From JAWVFM01 sp038237625 (GTDB taxonomy: Bacteria > Actinomycetota > Thermoleophilia > Solirubrobacterales > 70-9), in assembly GCA_038237625.1 (NCBI GenBank), contig JBBRYM010000010.1:36588-100587 (forward strand): a stretch of 64,000 bases of DNA, given 5' to 3'. Position 1 is the stretch's first letter. Every line of letters starts with the position of its first letter. This document shows positions 43,134-51,962 of the stretch, in pieces. A model generated the notes under the pieces. The model worked only from the letters and a program-made list of their open reading frames with translations, was not told the origin of the DNA and made no database searches. The position numbers and the translations under genes were made by a program.

Positions 43134-46100
43134 GGGGCCGGGCAGCGCTAGTCACCCTTGCAGTGGCCGTGATGGCGGCGGTGGCCGCCGCGCCCGCGCT
43201 CGGCGCCTTTCCGCTGACCCGCGCAGGGGGCAACCCCCACAACTACACGGATCTCTATCTCGGCAGCACGGTCCCCAACGACTCCGGCGGCGACGGCAAC
43301 ACCTTCAAGTTCGCGGCGACGCCGGATCCCGCTAACGGCATCGACAACGCACGGCCCACCGAGCTCGGCGGCGTCCGCGGCGCGCACCTCCTCGACGCCA
43401 ACGCCTCCGCGCCCACGGCCATGAAGCTCACGACGGGCCGCCCCGACGTGGAGATCGCGGTGCTCGACTCGGGCATCAAATGGAACGACGCGGAGGCGAT
43501 GTCGGACCTGCGGCTGAAGGTCCACCTCAACCGCGGCGAGCTGCCTGCGCCACTCCACGACCTCGCGACGGCGATCTCCGATCCCGGCCAGAACAACTGC
43601 TCGGCCTTCTCGGGCGCGCATGACGCCAACGGCGACGGCGTGTTCAACATCGACGACTACGCGTGCGACTCCCGCGTGAAGGCGGTCCTCGTCTCCGATC
43701 CAAGGCGCAACGGCCCCGCGCGGGTTCTGACTCCCGAGGACCTCATCATCGCCTTCTCCAACGGCACCGACGCCGACGGCAACGGGTTCGTCGACGACAT
43801 CGCCGGGTGGGACTTCGTCGACGACGACAACGATCCGTTCGACGACGTCCAGTACGGGCACGGAACCGGCGAGGCCCGCGACTCATCCTCCGAGGGCAAC
43901 AACGGTGGCCAGCTGGGGTCATGTCCCAACTGCATGGTCCTGCCGCTTCGGGTGGGAGAGAGCTTCATCGCCGACGTCAACCGCTTTGCCGCTGCGGTCC
44001 TGTATGCGACCGACAACGGCGTCTCGGTGGTCCAAGAGGCCCTGGGGGCGATCGACAACTCCACCCTCTCCCGCTCGGCCGTCGACTACGCGTTCCGCCA
44101 CGGCGTCACCGTGATCGCGTCCGCGGCCGATGAGGCTGCCCAGCACAACAACTGGCCCTCGAGCCTGCCCCATGTGATCCTCGTCAACTCGGTGACCACC
44201 GGGGCCATCCCTGCGCCCGACCAGCAGTACACGGCCTTCAACGGCTGCACCAACTTCAACGCAAAGGTCACCCTCGCAATCCCCTCCACGAGCTGCTCGT
44301 CGAACGCCACCGGGCTGGCGGCGGGAATGGCCGGGCTCATCTACTCGGCGGCGCTCAACGCCAAGGCGCGGGGGGCCCTCGGCAACTATCCGGGATCGGA
44401 CTGCCTGCGCACGAACGGGCAGCCCTGCGTGATCACTCCCGACGAAGTGCGCCAGCTGATGGCGTCCGGGACGATCGGCGGGACGCCGCAGGCCGACGAC
44501 ATCGATTTCGCCGGCACGCCGCCAGGAAGCGCCAACGAGCCCTCGTGCTCCCCGGTCGCGCTTCCGGGATGTACGGATCCCAACCGGGCGCTGCAGCTTC
44601 AGGTCGACCTCAATCGTCCCCTCGTTCCGCCCGGCGTCTTCCAGTCGTATCCCGCCCGTCGTGGACCCGACCAGTTCTACGGCTACGGGCGCGTGAACAT
44701 GTTCCGTGCCGTCTCCGCGGTGCTCTCCGATCCGGTTAGCCCGGCCGGGGCGAAGATCCCGCCAGAGGCCGAGATCACCTCGCCCCAGTGGTTCCAGCAG
44801 GTGGACTCCACCGGTACTTCCCTCCAGGTCGACGGTCACGTCTACGCCCGCGGGTCGAGCTACACCTGCGAGGTGCTGGTCGCGCCCGGTCAGTACCCCA
44901 ACAACTCGCGGACCACGGCGACCCCGCCGGGGGACTTCGCCCCGGTGAACAATGGATTCTGCGACGGCTCGACCGCGCACGCGGCTGAGCACGACGGGTC
45001 CCTGGCTCAGATCGGCCTCGCCCAGCTGCGCTCGCGATTCCCCGCGGGAACGAACTTCTCGGGGCCGGAGCCGCAGGCGTCGGTGCTCGACGGCAACGGG
45101 CGGCCCAACCCGGCCCCGCATGCCTTCACCGTCGAGGTCCTCGTTCACTCGACCCAGCATGGCGTCGCGATGACGGGCGACGACCGGCGTGCCGCCTACC
45201 TGCACCACGATGCCACCACGCTGCCCGGGTTCCCGCGTGGCCTGCGTCGGGGGGCGATCGCCGCCGGCCCCGGGACGTCCGACGGCGAGTCCTCGCCGGT
45301 GCTCGCCGATCTCAACGGCGACAACCGCGCCGAGCTGATCGTCGCCGGCGCCGACGGCTTCGTCCACGCGATCGAGCCCGACGGCTCCGAGCTTCCGGGA
45401 TGGCCTGTCCGCGGCGACGTCCCCGGCATGGTCGCCAACCACTCGACCGAGCGGGCGTACAACTCGGGCGAGGTGTCCACGAACGAGGGCGGCGCGATCC
45501 TCGCGTCGCTTGCGGTGGGCGACGCCAACGGGGACGGGGTTCCGGAGGTCTACGCCGCCGACCTGGAGGGCAAGGTCTACGGCTGGCGCGCCGACGGCAC
45601 CCGCGTCTTCAGCGCCCATTCGAAGCCGGCCTTCTCGGGCAAGCCGCTGGCGCCGTTCGTCAACTCGCGCCACGGCGAGACGAATCGCACCCAGCACGGC
45701 TTCATCAGCTCCCCGGTCCTCGCCGATCTCAACGGAGACGGGTCGCAGGAGATCATCGCGGCCGGCATGGATCGCCACGTCTACGCCTGGCACGCCGACG
45801 GCTCCGCCGTCGCCGGCTTCCCGGTCTTGATCGTCGACCCGTCCAAGGTCCAGGCCGTCCACCCGAAGACCGACCAGGTGACGTTCAAGAGCGGCGCCGG
45901 TGCGCTGATGAACGGCGCGATCGTCGACACCCCTGCCGTGGGCGACCTCGACGGCGACGGCAAGCCCGACATCGTTGTGGGCACGAACGAGGAGTACCGA
46001 GCCTCGCAGGACGGGGGCTGGAACGTCGCCCCCGCCAACACGTCGTCGTTCAACCTGCTCGACCAGCTCGGCCAGGCTCTGTCCGCGTTCAAGTCGGCGT

Positions 46101-47632
46101 GCGGCAGCCCCTGCGACTCGATTCCAGACATCCCGCTGGACACGGCCAACACGCGCCTCTACGCGATCCACTCCGACGGCAACGCGCACCCGGGTGACGG
46201 CGACGCGTTCCTGCCGGGCTGGCCCGCCAAGCTCGGCATCGTCAAGGCCGAGCTGCTCCCCGACGTCGGCGAGGGCGTGACCGGGTATCCGGTGATCGCC
46301 GACGGCAGCTGCGGCGGCGGCTCCGGGCCGAAGGTCGGCGCGATGGCCAACAACGGCGCGGCGTACGTCTTCGGGGCCAACGGCGCATCGTGCTATGGGA
46401 CCGCGGGCGGGCACGACATCCCGCTGGCGACCGACTTCTCGGCGTCGGCCACGCAGGTCGACCGCCCGATAGTTCCCGCCGTCGGCAGCCCCGCCTTCGC
46501 GAATATCGACGGCACCGGGCTCAGCTTCGTCGCGCCGGCCGCAGGCCTCGGCCGCGCCCTCGACGTGGCGCTGCCGGAGTATCAGCCCACAGGTCAGGAC
46601 TTCCTCGGGGTCTGGTCGGTGAGCGGTGGTGGCAACCTGCGCCCGGGTTTCCCGCAGCCGGTCAACGACCTGCAGTTCCTCACCGGGCCGTCGATCGCCG
46701 ACATCGACCCGTCGAGCCCGGGCCAGGAGACGCTCGAAGGCACGGCGAGCATGGACTTCAACGCGTTCACCGCCGCGGGGACCGAGGTCTCGGGCTGGCC
46801 CAAGCTGAGCTCCGACTGGACGATCGCCAACCCAACCATCGGCAGCTTCGGCACGCTCGACAGCGACGCCGCCGCGCACAAGGTCGTCATCGGCCTCACC
46901 CGCTCGGGCTACATCAACGCCTTCACGACCTCGGCGCCCGCGTGCTCGCCCTCGGCCTGGCCGCGCTTTCACCACGACAACGCGAGCTCCGGCGACGTCC
47001 GGCGCGACGCGACGCTGCCGGGGAAGCCGTTGGGCGCATCGGTGTCCGGGGGTGTGATCTCCTTCCGTGCTCCGGGCGACGACCTCATGTGCGGCACTGC
47101 CCACGCCTACGAGATCGTCACCTCGAATCACCCGATCACCGCGGCGAGCTTCGCCGCCGCAACGCCCCTGGGCGGGGCCCCGGCCCCGCGTGCTCCCGCG
47201 ACGAAGCAGGCCTACGACCCGCCGGCCAAGGCGAAGCGCTATGTCGCGATCCGTGCCGTCGACGAGCAGGGCAACGTCGGCCGGCCGGTGAACGTCGACT
47301 TCCGCGGTCCGCCGAATCCGCCGCCGCCGAAACGGTGCTCCAACCTGATAACGGGCACCCCGCACTCCGACGTGCTCCGCGGCACGGCCGGCCCGGACCG
47401 CATCCTCGGCGCCGGAGGCGACGACCGCATTTCCGGCAGGTCCGGGGCGGACTGCATCCAGGGCGGGCCGGGGAACGACCGCGTTTCAGCGGGGGCGGGC
47501 GACGACGTCGTCCGGGCGCGGCTGGGACGAGGGCACGACGTCGTCCACTGCGGCGCCGGGAAGGACGTCGCCTACGTCGGCCGCCACGACCGGGTCGACG
47601 CGACCTGTGAACGCATCAAGCGGCATCGGTGA
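43130..47632 (+). CDS. Giant exported subtilase-like protein, FG-GAP and RTX repeats, nucleophile Ser replaced by Thr (copy 2)
   Basis: A 1500-residue paralogue of the preceding protein with the same order: Sec signal (LVTLAVAVMAAVAAAPALGA), S8 fold, FG-GAP propeller (from about 720), Fn3-like segment (from about 1291) and RTX-like tail (from about 1402). Asp113 (IAVLDSGI) and His244 (YGHGTG) are kept. The nucleophile site reads SNATGLAAGMAG, Thr394, and Asp334 (SAADEAAQHN) replaces the oxyanion Asn, the same two changes as in copy 1. The Ca loop DANGDGVFNIDDYA is also kept. The ATG overlaps the upstream stop, so both are made from one transcript. This suggests two partners of one extracellular complex or alternating binders. 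Confidence 0.85.
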   Translation: MRGRAALVTLAVAVMAAVAAAPALGAFPLTRAGGNPHNYTDLYLGSTVPNDSGGDGNTFKFAATPDPANGIDNARPTELGGVRGAHLLDANASAPTAMKLTTGRPDVEIAVLDSGIKWNDAEAMSDLRLKVHLNRGELPAPLHDLATAISDPGQNNCSAFSGAHDANGDGVFNIDDYACDSRVKAVLVSDPRRNGPARVLTPEDLIIAFSNGTDADGNGFVDDIAGWDFVDDDNDPFDDVQYGHGTGEARDSSSEGNNGGQLGSCPNCMVLPLRVGESFIADVNRFAAAVLYATDNGVSVVQEALGAIDNSTLSRSAVDYAFRHGVTVIASAADEAAQHNNWPSSLPHVILVNSVTTGAIPAPDQQYTAFNGCTNFNAKVTLAIPSTSCSSNATGLAAGMAGLIYSAALNAKARGALGNYPGSDCLRTNGQPCVITPDEVRQLMASGTIGGTPQADDIDFAGTPPGSANEPSCSPVALPGCTDPNRALQLQVDLNRPLVPPGVFQSYPARRGPDQFYGYGRVNMFRAVSAVLSDPVSPAGAKIPPEAEITSPQWFQQVDSTGTSLQVDGHVYARGSSYTCEVLVAPGQYPNNSRTTATPPGDFAPVNNGFCDGSTAHAAEHDGSLAQIGLAQLRSRFPAGTNFSGPEPQASVLDGNGRPNPAPHAFTVEVLVHSTQHGVAMTGDDRRAAYLHHDATTLPGFPRGLRRGAIAAGPGTSDGESSPVLADLNGDNRAELIVAGADGFVHAIEPDGSELPGWPVRGDVPGMVANHSTERAYNSGEVSTNEGGAILASLAVGDANGDGVPEVYAADLEGKVYGWRADGTRVFSAHSKPAFSGKPLAPFVNSRHGETNRTQHGFISSPVLADLNGDGSQEIIAAGMDRHVYAWHADGSAVAGFPVLIVDPSKVQAVHPKTDQVTFKSGAGALMNGAIVDTPAVGDLDGDGKPDIVVGTNEEYRASQDGGWNVAPANTSSFNLLDQLGQALSAFKSACGSPCDSIPDIPLDTANTRLYAIHSDGNAHPGDGDAFLPGWPAKLGIVKAELLPDVGEGVTGYPVIADGSCGGGSGPKVGAMANNGAAYVFGANGASCYGTAGGHDIPLATDFSASATQVDRPIVPAVGSPAFANIDGTGLSFVAPAAGLGRALDVALPEYQPTGQDFLGVWSVSGGGNLRPGFPQPVNDLQFLTGPSIADIDPSSPGQETLEGTASMDFNAFTAAGTEVSGWPKLSSDWTIANPTIGSFGTLDSDAAAHKVVIGLTRSGYINAFTTSAPACSPSAWPRFHHDNASSGDVRRDATLPGKPLGASVSGGVISFRAPGDDLMCGTAHAYEIVTSNHPITAASFAAATPLGGAPAPRAPATKQAYDPPAKAKRYVAIRAVDEQGNVGRPVNVDFRGPPNPPPPKRCSNLITGTPHSDVLRGTAGPDRILGAGGDDRISGRSGADCIQGGPGNDRVSAGAGDDVVRARLGRGHDVVHCGAGKDVAYVGRHDRVDATCERIKRHR

Positions 47633-47765
47633 GACCGAGCCGGCAGGGGTTTGAGCCCCCGCTCCGAACCTGGTTTGAATCACGGATCTCCCTGGCCATC
47701 TCGATCCCGGGTATGACCTCGACCTCGGGGGACGCGCCGGCCATGTCTGGTTTCGGCGGCTCGGC

Positions 47766-48203
47766 TTGGCGGCCCTCTCCGCGTTCCTGATCGCAGGCCT
47801 CTTCAACGTCTTCGGGCAGCGGCCGTCCCAGAGCAGCGCGAGCGCGCAGGGGGCCACCCTTCGGGTCTCGACGCCGACGCGTTTGCGAGGCGGGCTGATC
47901 TTCCAGACCCGTGTCAGCTTCAGCGCCGACCATACGCTCCGCCACCCGGTGCTCGAGCTGAGCGATCCGTGGTTCGAGTCGATGACCCTGAACTCGATCC
48001 AGCCGGCGCCCGTGAGCGAGGCGCGCGGGGCAGACGGAGTCCGCTTCTTGTTCGGCAAGCTTGGGGGCGGCAAGACCGCCGCCGTCTACCTGGAATGGTC
48101 GGTCAATCCCACCAACGTGGGCAGCCGCACCGAGACCGCCACGCTGCTCGATGGCTCGAGGCCTCTGGCCAGCGTCGACCGCAACGTCGTGACCTTCCCG
48201 TGA
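47766..48203 (+). CDS. Single-helix anchored exported protein of unknown function next to yetF-like gene
   Basis: A 145-residue protein from a TTG. The N-terminal helix (LAALSAFLIAGLFNVFGQ) is followed by a beta-rich domain (GATLRVSTPTRLRGGLIFQT, then EWSVNPTNVGSRTETATLLD). No catalytic motif was seen. In the same frame, upstream of the TTG, the sequence LDLGGRAGHVWFRRLG reads like a natural cytoplasmic N-terminus, but the frame there starts after a TGA at 47676 with no ATG/GTG/TTG. So the real start or sequence is uncertain. It is separated by 7 bp from the YetF-like gene and probably works with it. Confidence 0.65.
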   Translation: MAALSAFLIAGLFNVFGQRPSQSSASAQGATLRVSTPTRLRGGLIFQTRVSFSADHTLRHPVLELSDPWFESMTLNSIQPAPVSEARGADGVRFLFGKLGGGKTAAVYLEWSVNPTNVGSRTETATLLDGSRPLASVDRNVVTFP

Positions 48204-48210
48204 GGCGCGC

Positions 48211-48660
48211 ATGGACCTCGTAATCCGAAGCGTCTTCGCCTTCGTCCTGATCTTTTCCCTGACCCGGATCGTCGGCCGTCGCGAGCTCTCGTCGATGGAG
48301 CCCTTCGACCTCATCCTCCTGGTCGTCATCGGCGACCTCGTGCAGCAGGGCGTCACGCAAAACGACGAGTCGGTGACGGGAGCCTCCCTGGTGCTTGGAA
48401 CGATCGCGCTCCTGACCGCCGGCCTTGCGTACGTGAACTTCCGCTTCCCGTCCCTCCGGCCGGCTCTGGAGGGCCGGCCCGTCGTCCTCGTCGAACACGG
48501 CCAGGTGATCGGCGCCAATGCTCGCCGTGAGCGGGTGACGCTCGAGGAGATCGAGGCCGAGGCGCGCCTCCAGCAGATCGAATCGCTGGAGCGTGTGCGC
48601 CTCGGCGTTCTCGAGACGAATGGGCGAATCAGCTTCGTCCCGGAGGACGACGTCCGCTAG
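48211..48660 (+). CDS. DUF421 / YetF-like membrane protein
   Basis: A 149-residue protein with three N-terminal helices (LVIRSVFAFVLIFSLTRIVG, LILLVVIGDLVQQGV, LVLGTIALLTAGLAYVNF). They carry the conserved TRIVGRRELSSMEPFDLILL segment of DUF421. A cytoplasmic alpha/beta domain follows (GRPVVLVEHGQVIGANARRE). The family function is not settled. It starts 7 bp after the preceding anchored protein, and its stop overlaps the stop of the convergent GNAT gene. Confidence 0.9.
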   Translation: MDLVIRSVFAFVLIFSLTRIVGRRELSSMEPFDLILLVVIGDLVQQGVTQNDESVTGASLVLGTIALLTAGLAYVNFRFPSLRPALEGRPVVLVEHGQVIGANARRERVTLEEIEAEARLQQIESLERVRLGVLETNGRISFVPEDDVR

Positions 48661-49196
48661 TCGCCCAGCCGCTGGGGAGGCAGGGGCTCCCTTGGAGAGC
48701 CGTCGTCGCCGGAGAGGTCCAGCTGCCACCAGCCGACGTCCCGCCAGCCCTCGGACTTCCAGCCGACCTTCCTGAACACGCCGATTTGCCGGAACCCAAG
48801 GCTCTCGTGCAAAACGACGCTGGCGTCGTTAGGCAGGGTGATCCCCGCGACCGCCATGCGCAGTCCCTGGCTGCGGAGCAGCGCTAACAACGCTGTGTAG
48901 AGCTCCCGGCCCACGCCGCGGCCGGCGAAGCTCTCCGCGACGTACACGGAAACCTCGACGCTCCAGCGATAGGCCGCCCGGTCGCGAAGCGGAGCGCCGT
49001 AGGCGTAGCCCGCGACGTCGCTTTCGCGCTCGCAGACGAGCCATGCGTGGGTGGCCGCGCAGCGCTCGATCCGGCGCGCCATCTCCGCAGCTTCGGGCGC
49101 CACCTCCTCGAACGATGCGATCCCGCCCTCGACGTGCGGCGCGTAGATCGCCGCGCAGGCAGCGGCGTCGCGCTCGGGGTCGGCGTGGCGGATCAG
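48657..49196 (-). CDS. GNAT N-acetyltransferase, phosphinothricin-acetyltransferase-like, probable CTG start
   Basis: A GNAT enzyme of 179 residues if it starts at the CTG at 49196. The acetyl-CoA loop is ESFAGRGVGRELYTALL, and the C-terminal ASVVLHESLGFRQIGVFRKVGWK is typical of the PAT group. The expected family N-terminus (LIRHADPERDAAACAAIYAP, then VEGGIASFEE) lies upstream of the first conventional start (GTG at 49103), directly behind the TAG of the phosphotriesterase-like gene and in the same frame. So translation either restarts at CTG or reads through the TAG. It acetylates an amine; the substrate may be phosphinothricin- or methionine-sulfoximine-like, or unknown. Confidence 0.8.
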   Translation of the reverse strand: MIRHADPERDAAACAAIYAPHVEGGIASFEEVAPEAAEMARRIERCAATHAWLVCERESDVAGYAYGAPLRDRAAYRWSVEVSVYVAESFAGRGVGRELYTALLALLRSQGLRMAVAGITLPNDASVVLHESLGFRQIGVFRKVGWKSEGWRDVGWWQLDLSGDDGSPREPLPPQRLGD

Positions 49197-50189
49197 CTAA
49201 CTGCCCGTCAACCAGCGCCGCGGGTTGTCGGTGAGGATCGACTCGATCTGCTCGTCACTTACCCCGTTTTCGCGCAGGACCGGAAAGACCTTGTCGAAGA
49301 TCATCGTCATCGACCAGTCGTCGAGGAGACCCGGCGCGGCCAGCATGGCGGCGACCGTATCCGGGGGATACCAGTCGATCGTCGCGCAGTAGTCCTGGGA
49401 GATCAGGATGCGCTCGATGTGCCCGCGCTCGATCAGGGCCAGCGTGGTGGCGTTGCGCTTCTCGGTGGGCAGGAAGATGTCGAGCCCGTAGCGGTCGAGG
49501 CCCACGTAGACGCCTTGTTGAAGGAGCCCGTCGATGTAGTCGAGGTCGTCGGTGTCGCCGGTGTGGGCGATCTGAATCTTCTCCGGTGCAACGCCCTCCT
49601 CGAGGAAGATCTCGACCTGGCGCGGCCCCGTGTTCGAGGCGGGCCGGGAGTGGGCCATGATCGGCGCTCCGGTCTGAAGGCTGGCGCGGGCCACGGCCCG
49701 GTGGACCTTCTCGATGTTCTCGATGATGCCCGGCTCGTCGGCAGCGCACTTGAGGAAGGCCGCCTTGATGTCAGTGCCCTGACAGCCTTCGGTGATGTCG
49801 TGCACGAAGAGCTCGGCCATCTGGTCGGCGTCGCGAAGCTGGAAGAAGTGGGGGAGGTGGTCGTAGGTGTAGATGCCGGTGCACGCGACGACCTGAAGTC
49901 CCGTTTCCTCGGCGACGCGGCGCATGAAGGAAACGTCGCGGCCGAGGAGCATGGCCGTCGCGTCGAAGATGGTCTTGACCCCGTGCGCCAGCACGTCGTT
50001 GGCGCACTCCACCGCCACCTCGAACTCTTCGCCGGGCGCGACGACGTGAGGCGGTGGCTCCTTGGTGGTGCCGACGTGCGGCCATTGAGCGTGAACCGCT
50101 TCGTCGAAGGCCAGAAGGTGCTCGTGGGCCAGGATGCGGCCGAGCTCGGAGGAATCAACCGGCCCGGTGACGGTCTCGACGGCTGCCAT
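49197..50189 (-). CDS. Phosphotriesterase-family metal-dependent hydrolase (lactonase-like)
   Basis: A 330-residue TIM-barrel amidohydrolase. Metal ligands are visible in order: LAHEHLL (HxH-type motif), TDIKAAFLKCAAD with the Lys expected to be carbamylated, PIMAHSRPAS (His), IAHTGDTDD (His) and ISQDYCATIDW (Asp). Family members include phosphotriesterases, lactonases and hydrolases of unknown substrate; organophosphate activity cannot be assumed. The start may be the ATG at 50189, which gives MAAVETVTGPVDSSELG. Its TAG stop is immediately followed in frame by the GNAT sequence. Confidence 0.92.
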   Translation of the reverse strand: MAAVETVTGPVDSSELGRILAHEHLLAFDEAVHAQWPHVGTTKEPPPHVVAPGEEFEVAVECANDVLAHGVKTIFDATAMLLGRDVSFMRRVAEETGLQVVACTGIYTYDHLPHFFQLRDADQMAELFVHDITEGCQGTDIKAAFLKCAADEPGIIENIEKVHRAVARASLQTGAPIMAHSRPASNTGPRQVEIFLEEGVAPEKIQIAHTGDTDDLDYIDGLLQQGVYVGLDRYGLDIFLPTEKRNATTLALIERGHIERILISQDYCATIDWYPPDTVAAMLAAPGLLDDWSMTMIFDKVFPVLRENGVSDEQIESILTDNPRRWLTGS

Positions 50190-50213
50190 GGCGCGAAACC
50201 TAATCTATGCCTC

Positions 50214-50300
50214 ATGCCCATGAGTTGGCGGATCTCCATGTTCGTGCTCGTCGCCTGCCTCGTGGCCTCGATCGCGATTGCCATCACGAAGCTGGTGTAG
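50214..50300 (+). CDS. Tiny single-span membrane peptide (28 residues)
   Basis: ATG at 50214 encodes 28 residues consisting of a short basic start (MPMSWRIS) and one hydrophobic helix (MFVLVACLVASIAIAI), ending in TKLV. No strong ribosome-binding site is visible. It sits 59 bp before the universal stress gene on the same strand. A similar 27-residue peptide occurs at 63741-63824. Confidence 0.4.
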   Translation: MPMSWRISMFVLVACLVASIAIAITKLV

Positions 50301-50359
50301 GCCCTCTCTGTGCGGGTTAGTATGCGCCGGTCCATAGCGCGAGACTGAGGAGTAGGGCC

Positions 50360-50806
50360 TTGCTGAAGCGAATCGTTGTTGGTACCGATGGCTCCGACAC
50401 GGCCACGAACGCCGTCCAGGAGGCGATCGATCTCGCCAAGGCGACCGGGGCGAGCCTCGCGATCGTGAGCGCATACGCCTCGGGCCCCGGAGCCTCTGGG
50501 GTCGAGGATTCCGCTGAGATTCCAGGCGATGTTCAACACGAGTTCGGCCCCCGCGCCGAGGTGAACATGGTTCTCGACGCAGCTGCCGGCGAGGCCGAGA
50601 AGGCCGGGGTCGACGCCGACGCGCATCCGCGCGAGGGCGATCCCGCCGATGCCCTCCTCGACGTTGCGGAGGAGGTCAATGCGGACCTCATCGTCGTCGG
50701 CAACAAGGGAATGACCGGGGCCAAGCGCTTCCTGCTGGGCAGCGTGCCCAACAAGGTTTCCCACCACGCCCCCTGCGGCGTCTACATCGTTCGTACGAGC
50801 GGCTAG
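50360..50806 (+). CDS. Universal stress protein, UspA family
   Basis: A 148-residue single-domain UspA protein. The N-terminal strand and ATP Asp are in KRIVVGTDGSDTATNAVQEA. The ATP-binding GNKGMTGAKRFLLGSVPNKV fits the G2xG9xG(S/T) pattern, so ATP binding is expected. A TTG start is supported by GAGGAG about 10 bases upstream. Such proteins respond to stress or energy state. It converges with, and overlaps by four bases, the subtilisin gene. Confidence 0.92.
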   Translation: MLKRIVVGTDGSDTATNAVQEAIDLAKATGASLAIVSAYASGPGASGVEDSAEIPGDVQHEFGPRAEVNMVLDAAAGEAEKAGVDADAHPREGDPADALLDVAEEVNADLIVVGNKGMTGAKRFLLGSVPNKVSHHAPCGVYIVRTSG

Positions 50807-51882
50807 CAAGGCCCGGGCGCGGTGGCCCGGGCGGCATCCAGGATTCCGGCTCCGAACGACGCTGTCGCAGGCGTTGCGCATGCGAGCAGGCGGTTCGCCA
50901 CCCGGCGCGGCCGCGGGTGGGATCCGACCACTCCGCTTGCGATGACGAGCGCCGCTGCGGCCGAGACCTCGGCGGCGGCCTGCGAGGTGCCGCTCATGGA
51001 GACGAAGCCAAACTGCTTGTAGTTGCCCGCGGCGACGGCGGCCGGCTTCATCGAGAACTGCATGATCGAGTTGCTCTGCCCGTTGCAGGTTCCCCCTCCG
51101 GGGGCGGTCATCCGCGCCCCTAGGTTGGAGCTCGCCGCAAGGCATCCCTGTGCCGTCGAGGCCGAGACCGAGAGGACGTGGGGGGCGGCCGCGGGCATCT
51201 CCGGCGAGCTCCCACCGTCGTTGCCGGCCGCGGCGACGACCAGAGCGCCCCGGTGGATCGCGAAGCGGGTTGCCTTGCAGACGGTTGGGATTTGCGCGCA
51301 ACTCGAGATCGAGGGGCCGAAGCCGAGGCTCAGGTTGACGATGTCGGCGCCGTGCCTGACCGCCCAACGGATTCCGCCGGCGATGTCCGAGGCGTGCCCC
51401 CTCCGTTTTTTGCCGAGCACTCGTACGGGCATGATCGACGCCCCGTAGGCGAGCCCCGTCTCGCCGATCGAGTTGTTCGTTGCCTGGGCGATGGTTGAGG
51501 CGACGTGGGTGCCGTGGCCGTTTTCGTCGAGTGGGATCCGGTCGTGGTCGACGAAGTCGCGCCCGGCGACGAACGTGGAGACAGACAGGTCGGGATCGCG
51601 GGCGAAGCGCGCGCCCTTGCGGCGGTAGGCGACGCCCGAATCGACCACCGCGATGGTCACGCCGGCGCCCGCCGCGGCCCCGAGGTTGCTCCAGGCGCCT
51701 TGCGCGTCGATGCCTATCGGCGCGGGCCCGAAGTTCCACTGATCCTTCGCCCAGCCGGCCGCGACCTGCTCCTGCCCGGGGTCGTTGGGCAACGCAGCCG
51801 CCGCAGCTGCCAGCTGCGCCGATACCGCGAGCGCGCCGGCAAACGCCAGCGCGGTTTGGATCGCCTGCCTTCGGTGCCTCAT
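50803..51882 (-). CDS. Secreted subtilisin-type serine protease (S8), intact catalytic triad
   Basis: A 359-residue exported protease. Signal peptide MRHRRQAIQTALAFAGALAV; start ATG at 51882 chosen for it. The triad is complete: Asp in IAVVDSGVAY, His in ENGHGTHVAS, Ser in MSGTSQAAAEVS, and the oxyanion Asn is in VAAAGNDGGSS. This is a useful local contrast to the two giant subtilase-like proteins, in which Ser and Asn are replaced. There is no obvious propeptide and no C-terminal anchor. It is expected to be a general extracellular protease. Confidence 0.93.
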   Translation of the reverse strand: MRHRRQAIQTALAFAGALAVSAQLAAAAAALPNDPGQEQVAAGWAKDQWNFGPAPIGIDAQGAWSNLGAAAGAGVTIAVVDSGVAYRRKGARFARDPDLSVSTFVAGRDFVDHDRIPLDENGHGTHVASTIAQATNNSIGETGLAYGASIMPVRVLGKKRRGHASDIAGGIRWAVRHGADIVNLSLGFGPSISSCAQIPTVCKATRFAIHRGALVVAAAGNDGGSSPEMPAAAPHVLSVSASTAQGCLAASSNLGARMTAPGGGTCNGQSNSIMQFSMKPAAVAAGNYKQFGFVSMSGTSQAAAEVSAAAALVIASGVVGSHPRPRRVANRLLACATPATASFGAGILDAARATAPGPC

Positions 51883-51962
51883 GCGCACCTCTCTAACACG
51901 CCAGCACCGCCAAAGTCGCCCCCCACCCACCCCTCCCCCTCGGCGGGGGAGTGTCGATACTT

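Noticed and set aside
43919..47365. A 1148-residue minus-strand frame inside the second giant subtilase gene.
   Set aside because: Composition (Arg/Gly/Val/Asp-rich without any motif) is that of an antisense shadow; the plus strand has signal peptide, S8 motifs and repeats.
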